Origin: CPC320 sp002684375
Lineage (GTDB): Bacteria > Pseudomonadota > Alphaproteobacteria > Rhodobacterales > Rhodobacteraceae
Reading direction: 5' to 3'
Assembly (NCBI GenBank): GCA_965662545.1
Contig: CBFIHZ010000035.1
Location: 1 to 35,878, forward strand
DNA length: 35,878 nt
The notes under the pieces are model-generated. The model saw only the letters and a list, made by a program, of their open reading frames with translations, was not told where the DNA came from and searched no databases. This document shows positions 25,278 to 34,091 of the stretch, in pieces; the first letter of the stretch is position 1, and every line of letters begins with the position of its first letter. The position numbers and the translations under genes are program-made.

Positions 25278-25529
25278 ATGCATGGGGCCATTGTATATGA
25301 GCCTTGGTCAGAAGACGGTTTTACATTTAAAATATACGTGAACGGGGCGAGAAACCCTAACGGTCCTAGTCAATGCTTCGGTGTTGTCACGGTACAAGTA
25401 CTGGATAGCAGTTTTTACCCAAGGAGATTTGCTATGGTGAGCGAATATGATCGGATAAATCTGTCAAATAATAATATGAACAATTCAATCTTTGACGGTA
25501 TGAACGATGCGCTGACTGAATTTAAATAA
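25278..25529 (+). CDS. Small unrecognised protein
   Basis: The frame is open from GTG 25251, but GGAGG at 25262-25266 favours the ATG at 25278, giving 83 residues starting MHGAIVYEPWSEDGFTFKIY. It has mixed polar and aromatic composition, no signal peptide and no membrane segment. A FGVVTVQVLDSSFYPRRFAM stretch looks like beta-strands and the C-terminus is Asn-rich (NLSNNNMNN). I recognise no family. It could be a short stand-alone gene or the remnant of a longer one. Confidence 0.35.
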   Translation: MHGAIVYEPWSEDGFTFKIYVNGARNPNGPSQCFGVVTVQVLDSSFYPRRFAMVSEYDRINLSNNNMNNSIFDGMNDALTEFK

Positions 25530-25828
25530 TTCCCAATCGACCCCCGCACCCTTTGTCTGCCACCCGTGTTTGAAATAGCCTCTGAGATGCGCTGTAAGCC
25601 ACACTGAATCCTAGGTTCAGTGAACCGGTCTACTGGAAAGCACCGTCATCTCTACCTGCAAAGCCTGAGCTAGCTATATTTTGCTAATTAACATTTATGG
25701 CTTATGGCCTATGGCAAATTGCAGTTGATGGAAGTATCGGTTCCGGACTCCAAACAAAAACAGACTGTGCAGAAGACTTGCCAAAGTATCACAACTAAAG
25801 CTTTTAAGCTGTGCCAGAAGCCAATCCT
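25530..25828. other. Gap with a near-perfect 21-base palindrome (25602-25622)
   Basis: The palindrome has arms CACTGAA (25602-25608) and TTCAGTG (25616-25622) around a CCTAGG core. No T run follows on either strand, so it is not a clear Rho-independent terminator, though it lies 3' of both flanking genes. Nothing else is recognised in this gap. Confidence 0.5.
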
Positions 25829-26539
25829 TCATTGCACAGTTACTCGCTTCCCCAAATAAGTCGCCAGAGCGGGAGGAGGGTTCGCCAATAGGTCTGGAGT
25901 GGAGACCGGTAGGCTTACCTGTTCATCGCTTACTAGCAAGGTTTCATGTGCAATCCGCAGAGCATCCTCTGGATTGTGAGTTACCATCAAAACAAGGGAT
26001 TTTCGCTCGTGCGCCAAAATTTGCAGCAAATCAAGCATATCATTTTTTAAAGCTGGGCCCAACGCGTTGAATGGTTCATCAAGCAATACAATGGGCTTAT
26101 CTTGCAGCAGAACCCGGGCTAGTGCCACCCGGCTTTGCTGACCTCCAGACAATTGGCCGGGCTTGTAATCACCAAACCCTTCTAGACCCACCCGCATAAG
26201 CGCCGTAAGAATCTTTTGACGGGTGCTTTTAGTTAAAGTTCTGTGTTGTGTGACGGCCAAAGCAATATTTCTTTCCGCCGTTAAGTGAGGGAACAGATTG
26301 TTGTCTTGAAACAACATTGCCATCGGCCTATCAGCCGGCTTCCAAGACGTTATATCTATTCCTTGCCAGCTTAAGGTGCCCGATTGCACCGGCACAAAGC
26401 CTGCCAGAGCAGCTAATAAGGTTGATTTACCCGCGCCTGACGGACCCATAACGGCATAGATTTTAGGTGACAAATTAGGCACTGACGCCAACAGGTTAAA
26501 GGCGCCCTGCTGCAGCCTTAAATTTAGCATATTAAGCAT
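25829..26539 (-). CDS. thiQ: Thiamine ABC transporter ATPase ThiQ
   Basis: A 236-residue ATPase of the thiamine/thiamine-phosphate importer. Walker A is MGPSGAGKSTLLAALAGF, Q-loop LFQDNNLFPHLTAERNIAL, signature LSGGQQSRVALARVL and Walker B PIVLLDEPFNALGP. Length and motifs are typical of ThiQ. It overlaps the thiP stop by eight bases; a second Met three codons in (26530) could also serve as start. It is the last gene of a riboswitch-controlled thiB-thiP-thiQ operon. Confidence 0.9.
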   Translation of the reverse strand: MLNMLNLRLQQGAFNLLASVPNLSPKIYAVMGPSGAGKSTLLAALAGFVPVQSGTLSWQGIDITSWKPADRPMAMLFQDNNLFPHLTAERNIALAVTQHRTLTKSTRQKILTALMRVGLEGFGDYKPGQLSGGQQSRVALARVLLQDKPIVLLDEPFNALGPALKNDMLDLLQILAHERKSLVLMVTHNPEDALRIAHETLLVSDEQVSLPVSTPDLLANPPPALATYLGKRVTVQ

Positions 26540-28040
26540 TGCGCCGCCCCCAAAAATCGAAAATCCAGAAAAAACTGAAACTCAGTATCAGCAATAAACT
26601 TGCACATCCTGCGGCTTGTTCTGTCCGGTAAGACCCCATTAATTGGTAAAGCTTAAACGGTAAAGTGGCCCGCTCTGCATCGCCAAACAGTGCAATCACG
26701 CCAAGGTCGCCAACTGAGAGAGCCGCTGTCAGACCAGCCGCGAAGCCAAGTGGACGGCGTAACCGGGGCCAAACCACCCAACGTACCCAGCTCCTATAAG
26801 AAAACCCTAAAGATAGCGACAATCTACTAAAATTAGAAACAATCTTGATCATTTCTGGGCGCAGGATTCGAACGGCAAATGGTAGTGACATCAACGCATT
26901 AACACAAAGTGTCACTATCAAACTGATGTCAAAGGGGTTCAAAAAAGGACGCGCTATTAAAAATAAGCCAGTTCCGAGTAAAAGCGGTGATACTGCTATC
27001 CCCAGAGTGGCCAGCACTTCACCGCTACGGCTCAATAAGCAAAGAGCAAGCAGCAGACACAATACAGTGGCCCCCAGAGCAATCAGCACCGAGCGCAAAG
27101 CCGCCATCCATACTGCTACAGGCAAACTGCTTAAATTGCTTAGCCCATTGGCCAAAACCAAGAACAACGGTATGCCTAAGAACATCAGAGCCAGAAAAAT
27201 CGCAAGAGTGTCGTGAAATTTCTGAATAACCGATCGCGCTTCACAATCAATTGGACGATCGAAACCGATACCCAACTGGTCCTCATGCGCCATTCTCAGC
27301 GCTAAAATTGCGGCACTTAGTGAAAGGCCTAATTGAATCAGACCCAAAAGTGCGACTTTTGCGAAATCAAGCTCAAAGCGAAACGCCTGATAAATTGCAA
27401 GCTCCAAAGTTGTTGATTTTGGTCCTCCACCAAGTGTCAAAGCCACAGCAAAACTTGACAAACAAATCACAAAAATCACCGCAAAAGCTGATGGAAGCAC
27501 CACTCTTAGCATTGGCCATTCTATCAAACGAAATCTGGCAGATGGCGTCAACGCGAGATGTTGGGCAAGTCGAAACCGCTCCTGTGGAATTGTCGCCCAG
27601 CCCAATAAAATCAATCGCGTGGCAAGAGGTAGATTAAAAAATACATGTGCTAATAAAACCCCGTGCAACCCATAGATTGAAAAGCTGCCCATTTCTAGAC
27701 TGCGGAGAGCAGCGTTCAACCATCCATTTTGACCAAACACCGCTAGCAGGCCGAGAATTGCCACAATAACAGGTAATATAAATGGAGCCCCCATCAGTTT
27801 AATCACCAACCTACGCCCCGGAAATTGCGTCCGCGACAAAGCTCGAGCCACAGGCAGTGCCAAAAAGCAAGATAGCAGCGCCGATAAAAACGCTTGCAAA
27901 ATCGTGAAGCGCAATGCCGCCCATTCTGCAGGCCCTAAGCTGGCAGACGCGTCGGCATGACGCCAGACCGCAAGCAGCGGCACTATCACAAAGCTACAAA
28001 GTAATGTGCCTGTGATTATTGAGAGAGAGCGCGGCGCCAT
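26532..28040 (-). CDS. thiP: Thiamine ABC transporter permease ThiP
   Basis: A 502-residue inner-membrane permease with two fused transmembrane domains. The first half shows MGAPFILPVIVAILGLLAVF and NLPLATRLILLGWATIPQER, close to E. coli ThiP; the second half has LPFAVRILRPEM and SVGDLGVIALFGDAERATLP. All segments appear intact and the length is close to the family norm (about 530). Its start lies 25 bases inside thiB, so translation is coupled. It forms the channel for thiamine delivered by ThiB. Confidence 0.91.
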   Translation of the reverse strand: MAPRSLSIITGTLLCSFVIVPLLAVWRHADASASLGPAEWAALRFTILQAFLSALLSCFLALPVARALSRTQFPGRRLVIKLMGAPFILPVIVAILGLLAVFGQNGWLNAALRSLEMGSFSIYGLHGVLLAHVFFNLPLATRLILLGWATIPQERFRLAQHLALTPSARFRLIEWPMLRVVLPSAFAVIFVICLSSFAVALTLGGGPKSTTLELAIYQAFRFELDFAKVALLGLIQLGLSLSAAILALRMAHEDQLGIGFDRPIDCEARSVIQKFHDTLAIFLALMFLGIPLFLVLANGLSNLSSLPVAVWMAALRSVLIALGATVLCLLLALCLLSRSGEVLATLGIAVSPLLLGTGLFLIARPFLNPFDISLIVTLCVNALMSLPFAVRILRPEMIKIVSNFSRLSLSLGFSYRSWVRWVVWPRLRRPLGFAAGLTAALSVGDLGVIALFGDAERATLPFKLYQLMGSYRTEQAAGCASLLLILSFSFFWIFDFWGRRNA

Positions 28041-28996
28041 TCCTCAATCGCTTCTTTGCGGAGATTTGCCGCATCCTCTTCTGAATAAAACAAAACGTTT
28101 TCTGGCATTGACAGCTCTTGAAACCCTTCTGGCCACTTGTTTTTTGGTAACGCTGACGGCAAAGACCAATTGCCCTCTGGGATTAGGTTTTGAAAACGCT
28201 CCGTCAAAATAAAGGCCATGAACGCATTGGCCAAATTTGGAACATCGGTCTTAGCGACTTTTGCCGCTAATTCTACCATCAAATAATGGCCTTCGGGAAA
28301 AATAGCAGCCTTTTTGGTTAAATCACCCTCTGCTAAAATGTGATAGGCGGGTGAAGTTGTATAAGATAAAACCATATCCGCTTCGCCTGCAGAAAATAGT
28401 CCATAAGATTCAGACCATCCCTTGGTGACTGTTAGTATCTTAGGGGCAAGCTTTTCCCACACCTTCTCGGCTTTATCACCATAAACTGCCTTCACCCAAA
28501 GAACCAAAGCCAAGCCAGAGATTGAGCTGCGTGGATCTTGGATCACTAAACTCAAGTCACTGTTGGAATTCACCAACGCATCAAAAGAGGTAGGAGGGTT
28601 GGTCACTTTTTTTGTGTTATAAATAAATGCTGTGTGGCTGTAATTAAATGGCAAGAATACATCGTCAGTCCAATCGATCGGTAAAGTCAATTTTGTGTTA
28701 TCTTGCCTATGGGGTTCAAAAAGACCCGTTTCACGCGCCTTTTTCGTAATATCTGTATTAAGCCCTATCACAACATCCGCTTCTGTTCTTTCACCCTCAA
28801 GAATAATCCGTGGCAGAACATCGCCTGTTTTAAACTTTAAATCGCAACTACAAGTTTCTTCAAAAGCCGCTTCAATTAGGGGTCCTGGCCCCCATTCTGA
28901 AGCAAAATAATCTGGGGCATAAACTGTTAAAATAGGAGACTGGGCCAGTGCCGTACTGGCAGTTAACAGACTCAAGGCAAAGGTGAAGTATTTCAT
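28016..28996 (-). CDS. thiB: Thiamine-binding periplasmic protein ThiB (TbpA)
   Basis: A 326-residue precursor with a signal peptide (MKYFTFALSLLTASTALA, cleavage before QSPIL). The mature protein matches TbpA: LTVYAPDYFASEWGPGP, VIQDPRSSISGLALVLWV, and WSESYGLFSAGEADMVLSY with TTSPAYHI, the segments that line the thiamine pocket in the E. coli protein. GGAGAG sits directly before the ATG at 28996 and is part of a switchable hairpin below the TPP riboswitch. It is the first gene of the operon. Confidence 0.92.
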   Translation of the reverse strand: MKYFTFALSLLTASTALAQSPILTVYAPDYFASEWGPGPLIEAAFEETCSCDLKFKTGDVLPRIILEGERTEADVVIGLNTDITKKARETGLFEPHRQDNTKLTLPIDWTDDVFLPFNYSHTAFIYNTKKVTNPPTSFDALVNSNSDLSLVIQDPRSSISGLALVLWVKAVYGDKAEKVWEKLAPKILTVTKGWSESYGLFSAGEADMVLSYTTSPAYHILAEGDLTKKAAIFPEGHYLMVELAAKVAKTDVPNLANAFMAFILTERFQNLIPEGNWSLPSALPKNKWPEGFQELSMPENVLFYSEEDAANLRKEAIEEWRRALSQ

Positions 28997-28999
28997 AGT

Positions 29000-29026
29000 C
29001 TCTCCATATTTGCGACTAACGGAGAG
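29000..29026 (-). promoter_or_regulatory. Ribosome-site-sequestering hairpin of thiB
   Basis: On the minus strand CTCTCC (29026-29021) can pair with the thiB ribosome site GGAGAG (29005-29000), three bases before the start codon. This is a likely expression platform for translational control by the TPP aptamer just upstream. Confidence 0.65.
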
Positions 29027-29046
29027 TGCAGAGCTAAAGCCTTACC

Positions 29047-29125
29047 TTTCCTCCGCCGGTCCTAACCGGTTCAGGTTCAACGGGTCCGCAATATGCATCT
29101 CAGCCAAGTAGGCACCCCGAGGTAC
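29047..29125 (-). promoter_or_regulatory. TPP riboswitch (THI element)
   Basis: Minus-strand sequence shows the conserved order CGGGGTGCC, CTGAGA, then ACCCGTTGAACCTGA and CCGGTTAGGACCGGCGGAGG. The closing stem is CCTC (29122-29119) with GAGG (29053-29050). CTGAGA and the ACCCG-GAACCTGA segment are the thiamine pyrophosphate binding core. It lies about 50 bases upstream of thiB. When TPP is plentiful the riboswitch is expected to shut off thiBPQ. Confidence 0.93.
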
Positions 29126-29307
29126 GCCCTTGCTAAGAGTGACAATCAAAATTGGCAAGTCTCTTTTTATGGAAATCGCAATTTTTGCTTTTTACTTGCC
29201 TAAACTATGATGCTCAAATGGGTGCTTTAAGCCAAAATTACCATCTTTGATTCTTGATAATGAAACTTGAAACCCTATCCGTCAGGCAGACGACTGATTG
29301 TTCGTAT

Positions 29308-29417
29308 TTACATAATCTCAGAATATTATAGTTGTGAAATTCAGATGCGACATCGTGGGTTGTGTGCTCCCGCAACCAAGTTTATCGCAAAGGCCGTCTC
29401 TTTTGAGACGGCTTTTT
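29308..29417 (+). ncRNA. Candidate small RNA, copy B
   Basis: Contains the 32-base block (29348-29379) identical to 10734-10765, with the hairpin GGTTGTG/CGCAACC and loop TGCTCC, followed by a strong Rho-independent terminator. The AT-rich part upstream, from ATTTACATAATCTCA, also aligns with copy A allowing a three-base gap, whereas the terminators differ in sequence. Keeping the function (a terminator) while the sequence changes argues for a transcribed RNA rather than a mobile repeat. The 5' end is not determined. Confidence 0.5.
29393..29417 (+). terminator. Rho-independent terminator of candidate sRNA B
   Basis: Perfect eight-base stem GCCGTCTC/GAGACGGC with a TTTT loop, followed by TTTTT. 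No protein-coding gene on the plus strand ends nearby, so it most likely ends the small RNA. Confidence 0.8.
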
Positions 29418-29656
29418 GCGTCTGAGACATCGCGCCCATGATCTTCGCAAACCGGTCGCCTTTTAAAATCGGCCCAACCATTTTACCAATAAAGTAAGTA
29501 AATCTGCGGCTTAGCACTTTTCCTGATTGCTTATCTTGGTGTCATACCAGAAAGCTGGAGAGGGTGATAACAAAACAGTCCTGATACAAGACAACACTTG
29601 GCCTTGTGCAGTCGGTAAAATCCGACGACGTCACCGCTTGTTCATTCGTTAGATTT

Positions 29657-31540
29657 TCAAAAAATCAGATTCATCATGCTTATGGAGACCAGCAGAAACA
29701 ACAACGTCATTCCCCCACCAGCACGGATAAAGTCTGTGACGCGATACCGTGCGGGGCCCATAATCAGTGCGTTGACTTGATGCGTGGGGATAAGAAACGA
29801 GTTAGACGTGGAAATCGCGACAGTCATCGCAAAAATTGCAGGATCACCCCCTGCCGCCAACGCAATTGAAACGGCCAGCGGCACCAAAAGCACCGTGGCA
29901 CCGACATTTGACATTACCAAAGTAAAAACTGTTGCCAGAAGTGCAATCACAGCCTGCAAACCCCAAACTGGCCAGCCCTCAAGTAACAGCAAAACCTGAT
30001 ACGCAAGCCACTCAGCGGTACCCGTCGATTGCACCGCTTGGCCCAAGGGCAACAAGCTCGCAAGCAAGAATACCGTATTCCAACTGACGGCAGAATAAGC
30101 CTCATCAATTGACAGAACTTTGGTAACGATCATCCCAATCGCTCCAATCAACAAAGCCAAAGAGAGGCGAATGTCCGACAGCAAGATCAATCCGAAAGCC
30201 ACGACAAAGAAAAATAGCGCCCAGCCGACCTTTTGGGGGCGCACCTCTTCTTGTGGGAAATCGGTGGTAACAACGACAAAGTTCCTATCTTTATTGATCC
30301 GGGTAAGCGCCTCCCAAGTGACATGTACCACCATGATATCACCGGTCTGTAACGGCTCTATGGAAAGGCGCGTGGCATCGTGATCTGCGGTTTGGACATG
30401 GCTCAACGTGTTCTCTCCGCGCCGGATCGCCAAGAGCGACATGCCATGCACTGCGCGCAGTCTGGTCTCTCGTGCGGTTTTGCCAATCAAGTCGCTATCA
30501 GGCGGGATCAGAATTTCGGCAATTCCGGCCTTGGCCGCCGAAACATCTTCGGCAAAAACATCGAGCTTTGGCAAAACTGTCACATCAAATAATGTGCTAA
30601 ATTCAGAGATCACGCGGTGACGACCTAACATGGCCAGACGGCAAGGGGCCTCTATGACGGTATCATTGGGACTGGCCAGCGCGGTTTTTCCTTTGAAATG
30701 CGTGCCTATCACATAGAGGTTATTGGCCTCCGAAATATCTGCAAGAGTATGACTGACAAGAAGAGAATGCTCAGGCACTTCAACTTCGACCAAATCGGCT
30801 TTCAACCCATAGAGACGCTTTAGATAGCCCTGCATGGACTGTCCCGACACACCGCCGTGTTCTGCATTTGGGCGCGGCAGCACAAAGCGCCCAAAGATTA
30901 TAAAATACAAAATACCAGTGATCACCAAAGATACGCCGATCGGGGTAACGGCAAACAACTCGAACGGCACCATTTGCTGCTCGGGGGGCAGATCTTTGTT
31001 GGTAGATAGAATGAGGTCGTTCAACAAAATCAGTGGTGAGGAACCGACCATTGTCATCGTACCACCGAGGATCGCACAAAACCCCATAGGCATCAGCAGA
31101 CGACCCAGTCCAATTTCGGTTCTGGCAGAAATTCTACTGACCACGGGCAAGAAAAGTGCGGCGGCTCCAACATTTTGCATAAACGAAGAAATGATCCCAA
31201 CAGTGGCCCCGATGATCGGCACGATCCGTGCCTCTGTTGCGCCACCAATATTCATAATATGGGCCGCCACTTTGGTCATCAGACCTGTTTTATCCATACC
31301 GGCCCCAATCACCATGACAGCGATTATTGACATCACAGCGTTAGAGGCAAAACCGTCAAACAGATGGTTGATATCGGCAATATTGGTAAACCCAGGAATA
31401 TAGCTTGCCGCACCGAGTAAAACCATCACGATGATTGCCGCTACATCGACGCGAACAATTTCGGATATGAATAAAAACAGGGTTAGAAAAATAAACCCCA
31501 GAACCATCACCATTTCGGGGTTTAGTGGAATATATTCCAT
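29657..31540 (-). CDS. SLC13-family transporter with TrkA-C domains
   Basis: A 627-residue inner-membrane protein. N-terminal helices run to about residue 220, with GISSFMQNVGAAALFLPVV and GGTMTMVGSSPLILLNDLIL matching the DASS/SLC13 core. Residues about 230-390 form two TrkA-C (RCK-C) regulatory domains (for example VEVPEHSLLVSHTLADISEA and AEILIPPDSDLIGKTARETR). A second membrane half follows from about 410 (MSNVGATVLLVPLAVSIAL, STSNSFLIPTHQVNALIMGP). This layout is typical of bacterial 600-residue SLC13 permeases, which carry anions such as sulfate or dicarboxylates with sodium. It has no operon partner. The substrate cannot be read from the sequence. Confidence 0.87.
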   Translation of the reverse strand: MEYIPLNPEMVMVLGFIFLTLFLFISEIVRVDVAAIIVMVLLGAASYIPGFTNIADINHLFDGFASNAVMSIIAVMVIGAGMDKTGLMTKVAAHIMNIGGATEARIVPIIGATVGIISSFMQNVGAAALFLPVVSRISARTEIGLGRLLMPMGFCAILGGTMTMVGSSPLILLNDLILSTNKDLPPEQQMVPFELFAVTPIGVSLVITGILYFIIFGRFVLPRPNAEHGGVSGQSMQGYLKRLYGLKADLVEVEVPEHSLLVSHTLADISEANNLYVIGTHFKGKTALASPNDTVIEAPCRLAMLGRHRVISEFSTLFDVTVLPKLDVFAEDVSAAKAGIAEILIPPDSDLIGKTARETRLRAVHGMSLLAIRRGENTLSHVQTADHDATRLSIEPLQTGDIMVVHVTWEALTRINKDRNFVVVTTDFPQEEVRPQKVGWALFFFVVAFGLILLSDIRLSLALLIGAIGMIVTKVLSIDEAYSAVSWNTVFLLASLLPLGQAVQSTGTAEWLAYQVLLLLEGWPVWGLQAVIALLATVFTLVMSNVGATVLLVPLAVSIALAAGGDPAIFAMTVAISTSNSFLIPTHQVNALIMGPARYRVTDFIRAGGGMTLLFLLVSISMMNLIF

Positions 31541-32107
31541 GCGCAGTTACGTGCCTAGGTTTAGAGCTTGATATCGAACTGGCGGCATACAAACCTTAAA
31601 AAGCAAATGAGTAAAGACCTTTAATTCGAATTACCGTAATTTTGACAACTAACCAACGTGCGGAAACAAAAGATAAGGCACCTGCCTGCAACACGATGGG
31701 TCAAAGAATGCCTTCCGTTCGTCTCTGGTGCCGCCTGACATCAAACTAACCTCAAGACCATTGCGATTAACTAAGTTCAGCCCCCTGTATTACATGCAGG
31801 GATAGATTTGATATCCGAGGCACAATTAAACCCCGCTAACTGAAAATGTTCTTTATGAAGGGTAAATAAGCGCCCACTTAGGTTGTACTTCAGACATGGC
31901 AGCCCAAGTCCTCAAATGGGCTGCAACAGACCTATAAGCCGGTCAGTGGGTCGTTTGCAGAATACTTGACCTTTAAGCGCCTTGAACGCGGCAAAACCAA
32001 TCACAAAGGCGCTAAGATAAACTCACAATTTCATCCAATGTATACAGCCTTAAAACAGGCAGCAGAGACGACTGTGGTCGTTTACTCATGCGCCGTTTTG
32101 ATCAGAT
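31541..32107. other. 567-base gap with operator-like and hairpin sequences
   Basis: No gene is recognised. Near the SLC13 gene, about 90 bases before its start, AATTACCGTAATT (31629-31641) is a near-perfect inverted repeat beside a TTGTCA sequence on the minus strand, possibly an operator and -35 box. Farther on, GCAGCCCA/TGGGCTGC (31899-31906, 31917-31924) forms a hairpin without a T run, about 185 bases 3' of the amidase gene. Confidence 0.4.
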
Positions 32108-33046
32108 CTAGGCCAGGACTGACTTTGGAAAATAAAAGCTGACCACCCAGTTGGGGGCATCTACAATCTCAGATATTCGCAGATCGCCAGCCACAGAACA
32201 CAGCATATAGGCATTGACCGCAGACATCTGGGTCGTGGCGCAAATCCAATCAATCATCGCAGAGACGGCGTCACGTGCCGCCAGCATCAGATCGCCACCT
32301 ATACCCGTGGTGATCCGGTAGCCCTGCCCATCGATGTGGTTGGTCACGGGTCCTGCAGTCTCCAAGCGTGGGAAGGCAAAGCCTGCATTTTTGATCAGTT
32401 CAACTTTAATCTCGACCTCCATCGGACTTTCAATAGCCGTGCCACAAATCTCTCCGTCGCCCTGTGCGGCATGGGTATCGCCAAGTGACAAAAGCCCCCC
32501 TTTTACTTCCACCGGCAAATAAAGAGTTGTGCCAGTGCAATTGTCACGTATGTCAAGATTGCCTCCCACCCGACGCGGCGGCACCACGCTGTGAAGGCCC
32601 GGTTCGGCAAGTGCCAAGCCAATTGTGCCAACAAAAGGCTTAAGCGCTACCTGCCCCATCGGGGCAAAGGCTGCTGGTTTGCTAAGACTGGCGTCATAAT
32701 CCCAGATATGCAGCGCAGGGTCGGGAAAATCTTCAGCTAACAGCCCAAAGCCAGGGATATTGGCGGTCCAACCCCAACCCAACGGGTGAAATGCACAGAA
32801 CGTGACCGCGACAGCGTCACCAGGTTCGGCACCTTCCACATAAACGGGTCCGGTAACTGGGTTGACACGATCAAAATCCAAGGCGGTTAAATCATTGAGC
32901 TGTGCCTTGGGATGCAGTTGACCCCCGGATGCGTCGATGGTCTCAATCGCAATGGTCTCACCGGGTGCTAAAGATAGAACGGGTTCAATCGCATTGTTCC
33001 AACCTAGATGATGATCATGCTTGTGAATCGTATGATGACACGTCAT
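32108..33046 (-). CDS. Acetamidase/formamidase family protein (FmdA/AmdA)
   Basis: A 312-residue cytoplasmic amide hydrolase of the FmdA_AmdA family, which releases ammonia from formamide, acetamide or similar short amides. Recognisable parts are HHLGWNNAIEPVLSLAPGET, GPVYVEGAEPGDAVAVTF, the GLHSVVPPRRVGGNLDIRDN block and LLSLGDTHAAQGDGEICGTA with its conserved Asp-His. The frame is open to 33112, but AAGGACGG just before the ATG at 33046 and the usual N-terminus (MTCHHTIHKHDHHLGW) decide the start. It overlaps the upstream permease by 32 bases and is the last gene of a LIV-type operon, so the transporter probably brings in the amide this enzyme cleaves. Confidence 0.9.
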   Translation of the reverse strand: MTCHHTIHKHDHHLGWNNAIEPVLSLAPGETIAIETIDASGGQLHPKAQLNDLTALDFDRVNPVTGPVYVEGAEPGDAVAVTFCAFHPLGWGWTANIPGFGLLAEDFPDPALHIWDYDASLSKPAAFAPMGQVALKPFVGTIGLALAEPGLHSVVPPRRVGGNLDIRDNCTGTTLYLPVEVKGGLLSLGDTHAAQGDGEICGTAIESPMEVEIKVELIKNAGFAFPRLETAGPVTNHIDGQGYRITTGIGGDLMLAARDAVSAMIDWICATTQMSAVNAYMLCSVAGDLRISEIVDAPNWVVSFYFPKSVLA

Positions 33047-34091
33047 TTTTCCGTCCTTTTTTTCTCTTGCGATGCAACAGATCTTCGATTTCACGATGCC
33101 CCATGATGCCATTTGGTAAAAACGCCATTACTGCAACGATAACCACCCCCAATAACAAGCCCGATAAGCCCAGCATCTGAGGCAATTTAACTCCGATCAA
33201 AACCGGGCCCGTTTCCAACCAGCGCACCAACTCCAGGCCTACGGTAATCAGCAATGTTCCAAACACCGCACCCGTAACGCTACGCAGCCCACCCAAAATA
33301 AGCATCGCAACCGTCAGAAAGACAAAATTGAAATAAAATGGTCGAGCCGAAATCGTGCCCAGAAAAAACGAATAAGCCACCCCCGCTGTGGCGAAAAAAC
33401 AAGTGCTCATCACCCAAGCAATCAGTCGAACGCGACGAACATCGACCCCGATAGAACGCGCTCCCGCTTCATCATCGGAACTGGCACGAAGTTGAAGCCC
33501 GACCGAACTTTCGCGAAAAAGGCGCGCGACAAATATTGCCAATATGACCAACCCAGTAATATGGGAAAGATCAAATATCTTAGGGATACCAAAAAGGGCC
33601 TGATTGCCTTTGAAAATATCTGTCCGGTGTAAAAATATTGAATGTACGATGACCAGCAATGCTATGCTGGTGATGGTTACACCAACGCCACTGAGCCGGA
33701 CAAATATCAACCCCGTTGCAAGCCCCATAAGCCCGGTAATCACCAGAGCAATCGTCGCAGATGCAAGTGCGGATAGTTCAAAAGTATTCAGCCCCCAAGG
33801 CGCATCGGGTAAAGAAATCATTTTCATCGCAGCCGGTGTGACACAAATAGCGGCGATATAGGCCGCAACCCCCATAAAGGCTGCGTGAGAAAATCCTGTT
33901 ATGTTCGCATTGCCGGTAAAAACCTGCAGCCCCACAACCACCAGAAGATTGACAAATGTCGCATAGAGAATCCGAGCATGGTACGTTTCACCCCAGATAT
34001 AATAGGCCCCAACAATCGCCAAAATCATCAGGCTTAACAGCGCAGATCCTATCAAGCCCTTGCGTTGATCCGAATTAAAATACGACGTCAT
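33015..34091 (-). CDS. LIV/amide-type ABC permease (LivM/FmdF-like)
   Basis: A 358-residue membrane protein. NITGFSHAAFMGVAAYIAAI near the N-terminus, VGLQLRASSDDEAGARSIGV as the coupling loop and the late MLGLSGLLLGVVIVAVMAF fit LivM. The C-terminal tail is unusually basic (HRKRKKGRK) and overlaps the amidase gene. Its ATG overlaps the preceding stop by one base (TGATG). With the LivH-like subunit it forms the channel of the putative amide importer. Confidence 0.88.
   Translation of the reverse strand: MTSYFNSDQRKGLIGSALLSLMILAIVGAYYIWGETYHARILYATFVNLLVVVGLQVFTGNANITGFSHAAFMGVAAYIAAICVTPAAMKMISLPDAPWGLNTFELSALASATIALVITGLMGLATGLIFVRLSGVGVTITSIALLVIVHSIFLHRTDIFKGNQALFGIPKIFDLSHITGLVILAIFVARLFRESSVGLQLRASSDDEAGARSIGVDVRRVRLIAWVMSTCFFATAGVAYSFFLGTISARPFYFNFVFLTVAMLILGGLRSVTGAVFGTLLITVGLELVRWLETGPVLIGVKLPQMLGLSGLLLGVVIVAVMAFLPNGIMGHREIEDLLHRKRKKGRKNDVSSYDSQA

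Larger units (their letters stand above)
29126..29656. other. Intergenic region with a second candidate small RNA
   Basis: Holds the promoter side of the thi operon (29126-29250, minus strand), the candidate small RNA at 29308-29417, and about 230 bases 3' of the SLC13-type gene in which I see no gene. A plus-strand frame from 29606 is a shadow over the SLC13 gene. Confidence 0.4.

Noticed and set aside
30834..31403. 189-codon plus-strand frame opposite the SLC13 gene
   Set aside because: Antisense shadow of a membrane-protein gene with clear SLC13 motifs.
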